Shown here piece after piece: positions 7,186 through 16,980 of a stretch of DNA of 64,000 nt. Below the pieces are notes generated by a model. It saw nothing but the letters and a program-made list of their open reading frames with translations. It did no database searches and had not been told where the DNA came from. This DNA comes from Roseivirga thermotolerans. Lineage in GTDB: Bacteria; Bacteroidota; Bacteroidia; Cytophagales; Cyclobacteriaceae. Positions within the stretch are counted from its first letter, which is position 1; every line of letters begins with the position of its first letter. Location: positions 496,001-560,000 of the forward strand of contig NZ_BNAG01000001.1 of the NCBI RefSeq assembly GCF_014653175.1, in the 5' to 3' direction. Both the position numbers and the translations under genes were made by a program.

Positions 7186-9075
7186 CACTAGTTTGGCCTT
7201 GTCCAGTTTAACTACGTCTCTCAAGAATGACCGGTAGTCTTCGTAGCGGTCCGGTGCATAGGTACCATCATTGAGTTGAAAATGCCTTACATAGGTAAGT
7301 TCATTCGTTTCATGGTCGAATGAGTACTGGGCTTTGTAATAACCAAACTCCGTTGTCAGGTCCTGGTCTTCTCCGGGAAACTCAAGCCTGTATCCTTCCG
7401 GAAGTTGAATTTTCACCGTATCGACCGTGAGCTGCCCACGTTGTATTCTCAATTCAGCTTTCCTGTTTTCACTCTTTGGAGGAGCTTCGTTCAGTCTGCT
7501 CAGAATATTTGGCGATATGAACATTCTTTTACCACTGGCTGCTCCAAATTTTCTAACCTGAAAATTTATTTTTTCAGTATACACAGGCTCCTCACCCATG
7601 CGATTGTCCTCTATCGAAAAATCTCCTAAATCGAATGTAGGAAGGTCAATGCTATTGAGCAGATACTTCCTCTGGTCTTCTTTGCCGTCCCTGGCGAGGT
7701 AAAACAAGTTTCCATAGTACACACCGGTGTAGTCTGTTTGGGCTTTCACCTGAGCATTACCATCGGTGTCCATGGTCACCCGTATAGTTCTGCTTATCAG
7801 GTTATCTTCTGCCGTATACTTTGGCGTCTTTACAATTTTACCTTTGCCTTCATCTGTTATCAAGAGGGCGTGTCTGTCATCTGTAAAATCCCCTAAGTAG
7901 TTAAACGGAGCCAATTGATTGGTGCACTCCAGCCACACAGTGTCTTTCTCAAAAGGCACCGCCAAAATCACATGATTAAATCTCGGGTTAGGAAAATCGA
8001 CATGAATGTCTCTCTCGTTTTCTCCGGCCTTTATGATTACATAGTTCGATTTTATACCGGCATGTTTCAGCAAACTGTAAGTGTAATTAGTAAGTGCCTT
8101 ACAGTCGCCATATCCCGTTCTAATGACCTCTTTGGCAGGAAACGGCTGATACCCTCCAATACCCAACTGAATACTTACATAGCGTGTATTACTTTGCATA
8201 TATTGGTAGATTTTACGGGTCTTCTCCCTAGGGTCATCGATATTGGCAACCAACCGACTGATTTCTGCTTTCACTTCATCCGTCAGTTCATCTCTTCCCT
8301 TATTTAGTTTGGCCTGCCATTCTCCATAAGCCTCCCAACTGCTCATGTCGCCAGAGTAACCTTCCATCTGAAAAGTAGAGGGACTAATAAGGGCATGCGG
8401 AATCATTGAATTCAGGGTTGAGCTCATATATTCCTTTTTGAATGGCTCAAGGTTCCTAATCTCCCAAAGCATCTCTTTATTGCCTTTATCATTTATGGTA
8501 GAAACGGGTTCTTCGAGGCCATTAAAAAGCTTATAACGCAGCTCATACAGAGCCGGAACCACCGCTTTATAAGAAGCATACTCTACACCTATACGCTGCC
8601 CAAAAGAGGGTATAAAATTAGGAAACCACATGGTACTTGAGTATTCGAATTCAAACTCGTAGGCCATCGTAAAGGGGAAATCATAAGGTTCGGGCTCATA
8701 GTACTTCACCCGAGAATCATCCAGTTCACCCGAATCGGATCCGCTGAAGTCCTGTATTTCGTGGTTTTTAACTCGCTTTAGCAGCTTACCATTTTTGTCG
8801 TAGTAGTTAATGTTAATCCCCTTTATCTTCCTCAGTTTGTCATAGACCTCATAAAAATAGCCTAAACTAACAGCATCTTTATTGAAAATGGTAACCACAA
8901 ATTCTTCTTTGTGATTTGCCGTTTTTTCATCTAAAATCTCTACTTCTATGCTTCTTTTTCGAATGACTGCATCTGAACCTTTGCGCAGGTTTTCGGGTAT
9001 GCTCTCCACAGCATAATTCTGTGCATTGGCCTGCACCAGGCCAAGTAGAAAAAGTAAGGTAATCGCGAGCCTCAT
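7168..9075 (-). CDS. DUF3857 and transglutaminase-like domain protein, 635 aa
   Basis: A signal peptide (1-18, cleaved around NAQ) sends it to the periplasm or outer membrane. Residues ~50-220 match DUF3857, ~265-400 a transglutaminase-like fold, and the rest a C-terminal beta-rich DUF3858-type region. The presumed catalytic residues are Cys325 in GYGDCKALTN and His368 in FNHVILAVP, with Glu384 (WLECTNQ) in the acidic position. The substrate is unknown. It overlaps the upstream gene by 4 bases (9072-9075), so the two are translationally coupled. Its last codons lie in the duplicated repeat, so they are present twice in the window. Confidence 0.88.
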   Translation of the reverse strand: MRLAITLLFLLGLVQANAQNYAVESIPENLRKGSDAVIRKRSIEVEILDEKTANHKEEFVVTIFNKDAVSLGYFYEVYDKLRKIKGININYYDKNGKLLKRVKNHEIQDFSGSDSGELDDSRVKYYEPEPYDFPFTMAYEFEFEYSSTMWFPNFIPSFGQRIGVEYASYKAVVPALYELRYKLFNGLEEPVSTINDKGNKEMLWEIRNLEPFKKEYMSSTLNSMIPHALISPSTFQMEGYSGDMSSWEAYGEWQAKLNKGRDELTDEVKAEISRLVANIDDPREKTRKIYQYMQSNTRYVSIQLGIGGYQPFPAKEVIRTGYGDCKALTNYTYSLLKHAGIKSNYVIIKAGENERDIHVDFPNPRFNHVILAVPFEKDTVWLECTNQLAPFNYLGDFTDDRHALLITDEGKGKIVKTPKYTAEDNLISRTIRVTMDTDGNAQVKAQTDYTGVYYGNLFYLARDGKEDQRKYLLNSIDLPTFDLGDFSIEDNRMGEEPVYTEKINFQVRKFGAASGKRMFISPNILSRLNEAPPKSENRKAELRIQRGQLTVDTVKIQLPEGYRLEFPGEDQDLTTEFGYYKAQYSFDHETNELTYVRHFQLNDGTYAPDRYEDYRSFLRDVVKLDKAKLVLIGST

Positions 9076-11024
9076 TCTGCCTTCTTTTTCAACACTATCT
9101 GCTGCTCTTGTTTCATCACAATTAGGTTGAAGAGTTCTTTCAACCCGGCATATTCTTGTGGTAAATAGACTGTTTTGGCCAACTGCAGCCTAATCATCAC
9201 CTGAACTTCGTCTCCCTGAACCCCACTAATGAACATAAACTTTCCTCCGCCATCCGGCAATACAAGGTTTTGAGATTCTGGTAACTCTTCTACTTCAAAC
9301 CCTTCGGGTAGCTTAAACTGAAAGAGGTAGGTATCCATTAAAGGCGCAGGCAGTTCAACAGGAAATTTCCTGTTTTCCAGTTTAAATGGGTTCTCCTTTA
9401 CTGTCTTAATAATGAATGGGTTAAGGAAAATCTTGTCTCCAATCATATTCACATTGTCTTCAAGAGTGAAATCGTACTTAAGTACAAGCTCCTTTTCCGG
9501 GTTGGATTCGTTTTCCAATACTGCGTTTTCTATTTCCCCGGCCTCGTAGTCCTTAATTTCGTCTTCCTCCTCGGTCTTTTCATCTTCTTTTTCTTCGGTG
9601 GTGTTCTGCTTCTCCTTTTTCTCATACACAGACTTCCTTATTCGCGAAGCAGCCAACCCATAGAAATTCACCTCTACTTTTCCTTCCAACACATCATCTT
9701 CGTTGAGTCTAAATTGCCCCGATACAGTTTTGGAATCCATTTCATTATTGGTTCGAAGGTCAATCCATTCGAGACCTCCTTTTCGTACCATAAGTCCTTC
9801 ACCATTTAGCGCTCTGGGAGGTAATACATTGTACGGTCGATATTTGTCGGTAGCATCCAGTAGAATACGCTCTCCATCCATATCAACACAAATAACCATG
9901 TAGTTGAACTGCTTAACAAGGGGTACGAACTGCTTCAAGTAGCCATGACCTCTTGTACTAAGAACTACAGGATAGACTTGAAAACCGGCTTTAGTTAAAA
10001 ACTGGGCTAAGGTTACATTAATATCCGCGTTGTCTCCTTCAGCAGCTTCCCACAACTTTTTAGAACGGTCTACCACTCCGTAAGCAAAGCGTTGATTCCA
10101 TTTAAAATGATCTCTTACGTAGTTGAATATCTCCACAAGACTTTCTTTGTTGGCTGTCCAGCCTTTTTCTTCCGGATAAATTTGGCGTAATGGCCCGGTG
10201 TTATACACTACATCTCCCAATTGACTGGACTCGTACAAGGTTTTGTTAATATCGTTCCAGTCGGTCATGTAGGTTTTATTGATGTAGCCGGGGATGTTAA
10301 TCGACTTAATCTCATAGTCTATTTTAGACCTGTAGTTTTCCAGCGTAGAAATGTATGGTTCTCTTTTGAGAGCCGGAACATCTTTCATTACGATATGATT
10401 GACCCCTGAGGTATTGTTTACATAGGCAGCCGGATGGTATCCCTGAAAATTGGGTTGGTATATACCAAAAGAAGGAATGTCTATTTTGTATTCGGAGTAT
10501 CTAACCGGAATATTGGTCTGAAATACCCATGCCGGAAGATTCACAATGTCTCCTGTTTTGCGGCTGTAGCTATACTCTATAATAGAGCCTACTTTAACAT
10601 CGGGAAACGACAACTTCTTGAGCCTGCGATCATCATTGATGGTTTCATCTACCCAGTCTCTTCGTTTAATGTCTGTAGTCACCACTTTGCCATCTACCAG
10701 GTTGTGGGTTGCGGCCTTAAGTTTGGTGATTTCAGACTGTCCTCTCAAATAAGGAAGCGAAACGTTTCCGTATTCAAGACCTTCTTCTTTTAAGATTTTT
10801 ATGCGCACATGCACCTCAAGCATCATGCTTAGGTCAGACTGTACCATAAACGCATAACCTTTATCGAGTAGATAAACGGCCACAGCCCCGGAGTCTTTCG
10901 GATAAACCGTCATGGCAAGATCTTCGACACTAACATCTCCAAACTCAAATTCTTCGATCTGCGCGTGTAAATTGAGGGTAAATAGGCCTGCAAAGGCCAT
11001 TACCGCTAGTATTCTTTTAAGCAT
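9072..11024 (-). CDS. DUF3857 protein with a degenerate transglutaminase site, 650 aa
   Basis: Paralogue of the downstream protein with the same layout: signal peptide (1-21, LHAQ), DUF3857 (~45-240), transglutaminase-like fold (~285-420) and a C-terminal beta-rich part interrupted by a very acidic Glu/Lys linker (~475-510, KEKQNTTEEKEDEKTEEEDE). In place of the catalytic GDC motif it has GDNADIN at 330-336, so the nucleophilic Cys is absent and it is probably a non-catalytic, carbohydrate- or peptide-binding version. It is the first gene of a two-gene operon; upstream lies a ~138-base gap with the sod terminator. Confidence 0.86.
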   Translation of the reverse strand: MLKRILAVMAFAGLFTLNLHAQIEEFEFGDVSVEDLAMTVYPKDSGAVAVYLLDKGYAFMVQSDLSMMLEVHVRIKILKEEGLEYGNVSLPYLRGQSEITKLKAATHNLVDGKVVTTDIKRRDWVDETINDDRRLKKLSFPDVKVGSIIEYSYSRKTGDIVNLPAWVFQTNIPVRYSEYKIDIPSFGIYQPNFQGYHPAAYVNNTSGVNHIVMKDVPALKREPYISTLENYRSKIDYEIKSINIPGYINKTYMTDWNDINKTLYESSQLGDVVYNTGPLRQIYPEEKGWTANKESLVEIFNYVRDHFKWNQRFAYGVVDRSKKLWEAAEGDNADINVTLAQFLTKAGFQVYPVVLSTRGHGYLKQFVPLVKQFNYMVICVDMDGERILLDATDKYRPYNVLPPRALNGEGLMVRKGGLEWIDLRTNNEMDSKTVSGQFRLNEDDVLEGKVEVNFYGLAASRIRKSVYEKKEKQNTTEEKEDEKTEEEDEIKDYEAGEIENAVLENESNPEKELVLKYDFTLEDNVNMIGDKIFLNPFIIKTVKENPFKLENRKFPVELPAPLMDTYLFQFKLPEGFEVEELPESQNLVLPDGGGKFMFISGVQGDEVQVMIRLQLAKTVYLPQEYAGLKELFNLIVMKQEQQIVLKKKAE

Positions 11025-11114
11025 AGTTAAGATTAACTTATTATTGAAAAAATTAAATGGCTATCTAATGTAATTGAGATGACCATAAAAAAACAATTCT
11101 TTTTTAGGAAAAAT

Positions 11115-11142
11115 AAAGGCCACACATTTTTGCGTGGCCTTT
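11115..11142 (-). terminator. Rho-independent terminator of the superoxide dismutase gene
   Basis: aaaggccac (11115-11123) and gtggccttt (11134-11142) form a 9-bp GC-containing stem. Read on the minus strand it is followed by a T-rich tract (tttatttttcc), 20 bases past the sod stop. Confidence 0.85.
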
Positions 11143-11162
11143 TGCACATCATTTAGTTGAGG

Positions 11163-11768
11163 TTATTTTCCCTCAGCATATCTTCGGCTCACTTCCTCCC
11201 AGTTTATTACATTGAAGAAAGCAGAGATATAATCTGGTCTTCTGTTCTGATAGTTGAGGTAGTATGCATGCTCCCAAACATCGAGTCCAAGAATTGGCAG
11301 ACCACCACAGCCTACATTGGGCATGAGCGGGTTGTCCTGATTGGGCGATGAGCAAACTTCTACTTTTCCTCCCGAGTGTACACAAAGCCAAGCCCAGCCC
11401 GAACCAAAGCGAGTTGCTGCTGCTTTAGAAAAAGCGTCCTTAAACCCATCGAACGAGCCATAAGCCGAGTTGATTGCATCGGCTAGCTCACCAGAAGGTT
11501 CGCCTCCTCCATTGGGCGACATTACTGCCCAAAACAGGTTGTGATTGTAGAAACCTCCTCCGTTGTTTCTAATGGCCGCATTGTCGCTATGATTAGCCAA
11601 AAGGTCTTCAATGCTTTTGCCTTCCATGTCGGTTCCGGATACTGCATTGTTGAGGTTATTTGTATAGCCAGCATGGTGCTTGCCATGATGAATTTCCATT
11701 GTTCTTGCATCTATGTGCGGCTCTAGCGCATCATAGGCATAAGGTAATTTTGGTAGTTCAAATGCCAT
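11163..11768 (-). CDS. Superoxide dismutase, Mn/Fe family
   Basis: Converts superoxide to hydrogen peroxide and oxygen in the cytoplasm; there is no signal peptide. Metal ligands are His27 (EIHHGKHH), His76 ([10 protein letters not shown]), Asp163 and His167 ([11 protein letters not shown]). The Gly-Gly-Gly before FYNH and the Gln144 in PNQDNPLM resemble manganese or cambialistic enzymes rather than strict iron types, which carry Gln in the first position; the metal cannot be fixed from sequence alone. The length of 201 aa is normal. It lies 36 bases downstream of tadA on the same strand, which leaves room for its own promoter. Confidence 0.96.
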   Translation of the reverse strand: MAFELPKLPYAYDALEPHIDARTMEIHHGKHHAGYTNNLNNAVSGTDMEGKSIEDLLANHSDNAAIRNNGGGFYNHNLFWAVMSPNGGGEPSGELADAINSAYGSFDGFKDAFSKAAATRFGSGWAWLCVHSGGKVEVCSSPNQDNPLMPNVGCGGLPILGLDVWEHAYYLNYQNRRPDYISAFFNVINWEEVSRRYAEGK

Positions 11769-11804
11769 GTTGTGTAATTTTATGATTCAACAAAAATTTA
11801 ACTT

Positions 11805-12251
11805 TTATCTCAGTTGAGCAAAAAACTGCTTAAGCAGGCTCTCGCTCTGGTTTTCTAACAAACCCCTCACCACTTCTGTTCGCGGGTGAAGTAAATTTTT
11901 AGGGTTCAGGGTAAATCCTCTTTTTTGATCGCTTGCACCAAATACCAATTTACCCAGTTGAGCCCAATACAAGGCTCCTGCACACATGTTGCATGGCTCT
12001 AAGGTAACATACAAAGTGCATTCATTCAGATATTTTCCACCTATGGCATCGAAAGCAGCCGTTATGGCCAGCATTTCCGCATGAGCCGTAACGTCCGTAA
12101 GCTGCTCTGTCATGTTATGCGCCCGGGCTATAATTCGGTTTTCGGCCACCACTACTGCACCCACAGGTACCTCCCCTTTTTCAAAGGCTATATTGGCCTG
12201 CTTTAAGGCTTGTTTCATAAAGTGTTCATCAGAGTGGACGCTCAATTCCAT
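11805..12251 (-). CDS. tadA: tRNA adenosine-34 deaminase / nucleoside deaminase
   Basis: Zinc-dependent deaminase that converts A34 of tRNA-Arg(ACG) to inosine. Counting from the ATG at 12251, the zinc and proton-shuttle motif HAE is at 57-59 and PCxxC at 86-90 (PCNMC). The length of 148 aa suits TadA. I chose this ATG over the GTG at 12311, which would add 20 residues including a hydrophobic stretch that is not typical of the family. Other cytidine/guanine deaminases share these motifs, but the EPCNMCAGAL context and size favour TadA. It is divergent from aspS across ~79 bases. Confidence 0.88.
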   Translation of the reverse strand: MELSVHSDEHFMKQALKQANIAFEKGEVPVGAVVVAENRIIARAHNMTEQLTDVTAHAEMLAITAAFDAIGGKYLNECTLYVTLEPCNMCAGALYWAQLGKLVFGASDQKRGFTLNPKNLLHPRTEVVRGLLENQSESLLKQFFAQLR

Positions 12252-12299
12252 AGGCTTCGTTTTCAAGTCAATATTAAGCCCAAATGCTAAAACAATTAC

Positions 12300-12307
12300 T
12301 AAATTTG
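12300..12307 (+). promoter_or_regulatory. Possible -7 element upstream of aspS
   Basis: taaatttg matches the Bacteroidota -7 consensus TAnnTTTG and ends 23 bases before the aspS ATG. No clear -33 TTTG is seen at the right distance, so support is limited. Confidence 0.35.
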
Positions 12308-12330
12308 CCACTCATTTTTAACAGAAGTCC

Positions 12331-14076
12331 ATGCTGAGAACACATAACTGCGGAGAGCTTAGAATAGAACAGGTAGGAGAAGAAGTAACTTTAGCCGGTT
12401 GGGTACAAAAGGTTAGAGACAAGGGAGGCTTATTGTGGATCGACCTTCGCGACAGGTATGGTATTACTCAGCTAACGCTTGAGGAAGGGAGATCTTCGGC
12501 ATCGGCCATGGAAACAGCCCGAAAACTGGGGAGAGAGTTTGTGGTGCAAGTTAAAGGCAAGGTGGTTGAACGCTACGCCAAGAATGACAAAATACCCACC
12601 GGAGCTATTGAAATTGATGTGCAGAGTCTCGAAATTTTGAATGCCGCCAAAACCCCTCCTTTTGTTATTGAAGATGAAACTGACGGAGGTGAAGACCTTC
12701 GAATGAAATACAGGTACCTCGATTTGAGAAGGGGCACAGTAAGAAGAAAACTGGAACTGAGAAGCCAAATGGCCATTGCTGTAAGAAACTACCTGGCCAA
12801 TCAGCAGTTTGTAGAGGTTGAAACCCCAGTGCTGATTAAGTCTACGCCAGAAGGCGCCCGAGACTTTGTGGTTCCTTCACGCATTAATCCGGGTGAGTTT
12901 TATGCTTTGCCACAGTCACCTCAAACCTTTAAGCAATTGCTTATGGTTTCAGGGTTCGACCGATACTTTCAAATTGTAAAATGTTTTAGAGACGAAGATT
13001 TACGTGCCGATCGTCAGCCAGAGTTTACTCAGATAGACTGTGAAATGTCTTTTGTAGAACGTGATGACGTGCTCAACACGTTTGAAGGCATGACTCGCCA
13101 CCTATTTAGCAGCATTAAAGGTGTAGAACTGGGAGAGTTTCCGCGCATGACTTATGCTGAAGCCATGAGCAGATATGGCAGCGACAAGCCAGACGTACGC
13201 TTTGGAATGGAGTTCGTTGAACTCAACGATGTAGCCCAAAACAAGGGGTTCAACGTATTTGACCAAGCCGAATTAGTGGTGGGCATATGCGCCAAGGGCT
13301 GTGCAGATTATACCCGCAAACAACTCGATGCACTCACCGATTTTGTGAAGAGACCTCAAATAGGTGCCAAGGGGCTGGTGTACGTGAAGTGTAACACCGA
13401 TGGCACTTATAAGTCTTCTGTAGATAAGTTTTATTCACAACAAGATTTGGCAGAATGGGCTCAAAAGGCGGGAGCTCAACCGGGCGACCTACTGCTTGTG
13501 CTTTCGGGCCAAACGGCCAGTACACGAAAACAAATGAATGAACTGCGCCTACATATGGGCTCAGAGCTGGGACTAAGGAACCCCAATGAATTTAAGCCGC
13601 TTTGGGTTGTAGACTTCCCTCTACTGGAATGGGACGAGGAAACCGAAAGGTTCCATGCTATGCACCACCCTTTTACTTCTCCTCTCAAAGAAGACATTCA
13701 GTTGCTAGACACTGACCCGGGAAAAGTAAGAGCCAACGCCTACGATTTGGTGATTAACGGAGTAGAAATTGGGGGTGGATCTATTAGAATTCACGACAAA
13801 GCCACTCAGCAACTCATGTTCAAACATCTGGGCTTTAGCGATGACGAAGCAAGAGCACAATTTGGCTTTTTAATGGATGCATTTGAATATGGTGCCCCTC
13901 CCCATGGAGGAATCGCCTTTGGTTTCGATAGGCTTTGTGCAATGTTTGGTGGTTCAGAAACTATAAGAGATTACATTGCCTTCCCGAAAAATACATCAGG
14001 AAGAGATGTGATGATAGACTCACCGTCTGCCATAAACAGTGAGCAATTGGTCGAGTTAGGACTGACTTTACGCTAG
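12331..14076 (+). CDS. aspS: Aspartyl-tRNA synthetase
   Basis: Class II synthetase charging tRNA-Asp. The N-terminal OB-fold anticodon-binding domain is at ~1-110 ([22 protein letters not shown]), the catalytic core follows with motif 2 ([16 protein letters not shown], ~227-242), and motif 3 near the end (GIAFGFDRL). A bacterial GAD insertion lies between motif 2 and motif 3 (~290-410). The length of 581 aa is full-length bacterial type. The discriminating or non-discriminating character (Asn-tRNA charging) cannot be decided here. It stands between the divergent tadA and the partner-switching genes. Confidence 0.98.
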   Translation: MLRTHNCGELRIEQVGEEVTLAGWVQKVRDKGGLLWIDLRDRYGITQLTLEEGRSSASAMETARKLGREFVVQVKGKVVERYAKNDKIPTGAIEIDVQSLEILNAAKTPPFVIEDETDGGEDLRMKYRYLDLRRGTVRRKLELRSQMAIAVRNYLANQQFVEVETPVLIKSTPEGARDFVVPSRINPGEFYALPQSPQTFKQLLMVSGFDRYFQIVKCFRDEDLRADRQPEFTQIDCEMSFVERDDVLNTFEGMTRHLFSSIKGVELGEFPRMTYAEAMSRYGSDKPDVRFGMEFVELNDVAQNKGFNVFDQAELVVGICAKGCADYTRKQLDALTDFVKRPQIGAKGLVYVKCNTDGTYKSSVDKFYSQQDLAEWAQKAGAQPGDLLLVLSGQTASTRKQMNELRLHMGSELGLRNPNEFKPLWVVDFPLLEWDEETERFHAMHHPFTSPLKEDIQLLDTDPGKVRANAYDLVINGVEIGGGSIRIHDKATQQLMFKHLGFSDDEARAQFGFLMDAFEYGAPPHGGIAFGFDRLCAMFGGSETIRDYIAFPKNTSGRDVMIDSPSAINSEQLVELGLTLR

Positions 14077-14128
14077 AAGCCTATCAACTATCAACCGAAT
14101 GGTATAATTTGTAACTTCGGTCGAAGTC

Positions 14129-16201
14129 ATGTCAATTAACTTTAAACTCACTCCGAAGTTCTACATGCGCCTTAGTATGGTGCTGGCCATACTTCTGTGG
14201 CTTATAGCCTCGTTGATTGACGTTTTACAAGTATTTGCGATTAAAAATGGAGTAGAGTTGGGTATTTCGCCCAGCATCCCCCTCCTGCTGATGGACTTTT
14301 TCTATGTGTTCATCATTGTTTATTATAGGTTCAGAATACGAAAAGTAGATAGCGGCAACTTTGTAGATCTGCTTTGGAGAGTTTTTGCGATAGGCCTGGT
14401 TACCACCATCATCTCCCTGGCTTTTAGGCTGTTTTATGACTCCATTGCCGATACCGTATTGGCCAAAAACGAGTTTCTAAACGTTTTCATCACTAGTGTC
14501 AATACCGCCATCATTTCGGTATTTCTCATTTCTACTTTTACGGTTTGGAAAAAGCTCATTCTATATCAGAAGTCAAAAAGGCTGCTCTTTTACTGGCATG
14601 CGTTCGAACTACTTGTGGTTGGGTCTATATTCTTTAATCTAACCGGGCTAGAGCTGGAAGAAAGTCTGATTTTTAAAATAGTCTTTGCGGCCATGGCCCT
14701 CATGTCTATCATTCTCTCGGGAAACCTAAAGTGGGTAGCCTACCTTAATTTTAAGCAAAAGTGGAAGAGCATATTACTCATTGTGCTCATCACCATCTAC
14801 ATTTTCTACTTCTTTGCCGAACTCTATGTGCCTCCGGCCGAATCCATGGATTTCCTCAATCCCATCAAGAGTCTATTTGTAATTACACTATTCACCTTTT
14901 TGCTATTCTATAGTGTATTTTCGCTTCTGGTTATTCTCTTTAATCTGCCCACATCGTCTGTATTCGAGCGCAAAATGGAGGAAGCCATTAACTTCCAACG
15001 GCTCAGTCAATCCATTCAAAGTGGCGAAAATGAAGAGCAAATCTTCGATATTCTACTCACCTCATCGATGAACGCTGTATATGCCACAGCCGGCTGGATA
15101 GAAGTGAGTAAGGATGAAAGCACAGTGCATTTTATAAACAAAAACATTAGCCGTGAAAGCATTAACCGGGTGAAGGAACAGGTAATGAGCAGCAAGAGCC
15201 GCACCGTAATGAAAAACCCTCTTAGCAGCTCAAACACCGATACAGACCGCATTTTAGTAACTCTCAAAAAATCCAGTTACAAATCGGTATTTGTTGTGCC
15301 AATAACGGTACAAAATAAAGTAACCGGATTTATGTATCTGCTCAGCGAGGTGAGCGATGGCTTTAATAAGGAAATGATCAACATCATTAACACCTTTGCA
15401 AGCCAGGCCAGCATTTCTATCGAAAATTTTCGGCTCATGGGTGAGGCCATTTCTAATGAACGCTATAAAGAGGAGCTGGATATTGCCAAACGTGTGCAGC
15501 GAGCTCTACTACCGGAAAAGCTAGACCATGACGAAAACTTTAGTATTCACGCCTTTACCATTGCCGCTGCCGAAGTTGGGGGCGATTATTACGATACCTT
15601 CAGGCTGAGTGATCATAAGTTTGCCATAGTAATAGGAGACGTATCGGGCAAGGGAACCTCGGCTGCGTTTCACATGTCTCAGATGAAGGGCATCTTTCAA
15701 TCGCTAGCCCAAATGGATCTGCCGGCCGATGAATTTTTATTTAGGGCCAACAAAGCTTTAAGTCAATGCCTGGAGCGAACCTCTTTCATTACGCTAACCT
15801 ATTTTATTCTGGATACCCATAGCAAAACCATGCAGTTTTCGAGAGCCGGTCATTGCCCAACACTATACTATAGTAAAAGAGATAAAGTAGCGCAGTATTT
15901 CCAGAATAAAGGACTCGGACTCGGCATTTTGCGCAATGATAGCTTCCGAAAGTTTATTCATATTAATGAACTTGCCTTTGAAAAAGACGACATTTTGGTG
16001 CTTTACACAGACGGCATTTCAGAAGCCTCCAATGCCCAGGGCGAAGAGTTTGGTTATGACCGAATGAAGTCGCTTCTGGAGAAAAATGCACATTACGATC
16101 CGGTAATGATTCAAAAAATATTTATTGGCAAACTCTATGAGTTTTGCGGAACAAAAGACCTCAATGATGATTACACCATGGTAGTGATCAAGTTTAACTA
16201 A
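14129..16201 (+). CDS. Membrane-bound PP2C (SpoIIE/RsbU-type) phosphatase with GAF domain
   Basis: Residues ~10-275 contain about eight hydrophobic helices. Residues ~285-430 read as a GAF-type sensor (ending FASQASISIENFRLM), followed by a linker helix and a SpoIIE-type PP2C domain (~455-690). Metal-binding acidic motifs are visible: AEVGGDYYD, IGDVSGKG, LYTDGISEA and the terminal DDYTMVV. Such enzymes dephosphorylate a STAS-domain antagonist so that it can bind the anti-sigma kinase; both partners are the next two genes. The signal sensed by the membrane/GAF part is unknown. It probably heads the operon. Confidence 0.92.
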   Translation: MSINFKLTPKFYMRLSMVLAILLWLIASLIDVLQVFAIKNGVELGISPSIPLLLMDFFYVFIIVYYRFRIRKVDSGNFVDLLWRVFAIGLVTTIISLAFRLFYDSIADTVLAKNEFLNVFITSVNTAIISVFLISTFTVWKKLILYQKSKRLLFYWHAFELLVVGSIFFNLTGLELEESLIFKIVFAAMALMSIILSGNLKWVAYLNFKQKWKSILLIVLITIYIFYFFAELYVPPAESMDFLNPIKSLFVITLFTFLLFYSVFSLLVILFNLPTSSVFERKMEEAINFQRLSQSIQSGENEEQIFDILLTSSMNAVYATAGWIEVSKDESTVHFINKNISRESINRVKEQVMSSKSRTVMKNPLSSSNTDTDRILVTLKKSSYKSVFVVPITVQNKVTGFMYLLSEVSDGFNKEMINIINTFASQASISIENFRLMGEAISNERYKEELDIAKRVQRALLPEKLDHDENFSIHAFTIAAAEVGGDYYDTFRLSDHKFAIVIGDVSGKGTSAAFHMSQMKGIFQSLAQMDLPADEFLFRANKALSQCLERTSFITLTYFILDTHSKTMQFSRAGHCPTLYYSKRDKVAQYFQNKGLGLGILRNDSFRKFIHINELAFEKDDILVLYTDGISEASNAQGEEFGYDRMKSLLEKNAHYDPVMIQKIFIGKLYEFCGTKDLNDDYTMVVIKFN

Positions 16202-16221
16202 TACACGTAGAATAAAAGGAC

Positions 16222-16566
16222 ATGATCAACATTAATCGAATAGAAGAAAACAATTATCTGCTCATAGCCGTAGAAGGAGATGCAGATGCCAGCTCGGCTA
16301 TAAACCTTGACAAGGCCATAAGAGATGCATTTGACGAACACCACCAAAATATACTCATTGATTGTACCAATCTTAACTACATCTCTTCTGCAGGGCTTGG
16401 CGTGTTCATGTCTTATATAGAAGAAATATCAACCAACTCAGTCAACTTTATCTTATTTGGGCTTTCTGAGAAAGTCTTAAAGGTCTTTGCCATTTTAGGG
16501 TTAGACCAGTTATTAACGATAAAAGAAAATAAAGAAGAGGCACAAAAAGCACTCAATGGCATATAG
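16222..16566 (+). CDS. STAS-domain anti-sigma factor antagonist (RsbV/SpoIIAA type)
   Basis: A single STAS domain of 114 aa. The phosphorylation site region is at 47-60 (DCTNLNYISSAGLG), with Ser55/Ser56 as the expected phosphoacceptors. The upstream phosphatase would dephosphorylate it and the downstream kinase would phosphorylate it. It starts 20 bases after the phosphatase stop and overlaps the kinase by 11 bases, which supports a stoichiometric switch. Confidence 0.92.
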   Translation: MININRIEENNYLLIAVEGDADASSAINLDKAIRDAFDEHHQNILIDCTNLNYISSAGLGVFMSYIEEISTNSVNFILFGLSEKVLKVFAILGLDQLLTIKENKEEAQKALNGI

Positions 16567-16969
16567 TTTCGACATACCGAGTAGCAAAAACAAACTCAGG
16601 CTCATGCGCAAGTTTGTCACAGATGTGTTGTACTCGCACAACATACCTGAGATAGAAGTAAACATGATGGTTCTGGCTGTAGACGAGGTTTGCGCAAACA
16701 TTATTATCCATGGGCTGCAATCGAACCCACTGGAAAGCGTTCGGCTAAACATTAAATTCGAGGCCTCCGGTGTGTGGTTTGAGATTGTAGATAAAGGAGA
16801 CACCTTCGACATTGTGAATTACAACGAACCCAACCTGGAAGACCTTATTAAAAAGAAAAACAAAGGTGGTATTGGCATTATGCTCGTTAAAAAAATAATG
16901 GATGATATAGAACTCCAATCCACCAGCGATGGAAACAAATTAAGAATGTTTAAAAAACTGGAAGCATAA
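16556..16969 (+). CDS. Anti-sigma factor serine kinase (RsbW/SpoIIAB type)
   Basis: A GHKL-fold ATPase of 137 aa. The N box holds Glu44 and Asn48 (DEVCANIIIHG), the G1 box is at 78-82 (VDKGD), and the glycine-rich lid is at 103-108 (KGGIGI). It would phosphorylate the STAS protein and, when free, hold a target protein inactive. No sigma factor gene is found nearby, so the target may be encoded elsewhere or may not be a sigma factor. The start overlaps the STAS gene by 11 bases. Confidence 0.92.
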   Translation: MAYSFDIPSSKNKLRLMRKFVTDVLYSHNIPEIEVNMMVLAVDEVCANIIIHGLQSNPLESVRLNIKFEASGVWFEIVDKGDTFDIVNYNEPNLEDLIKKKNKGGIGIMLVKKIMDDIELQSTSDGNKLRMFKKLEA

Positions 16970-16980
16970 GTTTCTGTGGT

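Noticed and set aside
9703-9903. Small plus-strand open frames within the DUF3857 genes
   Set aside because: Antisense shadows with no features of their own.
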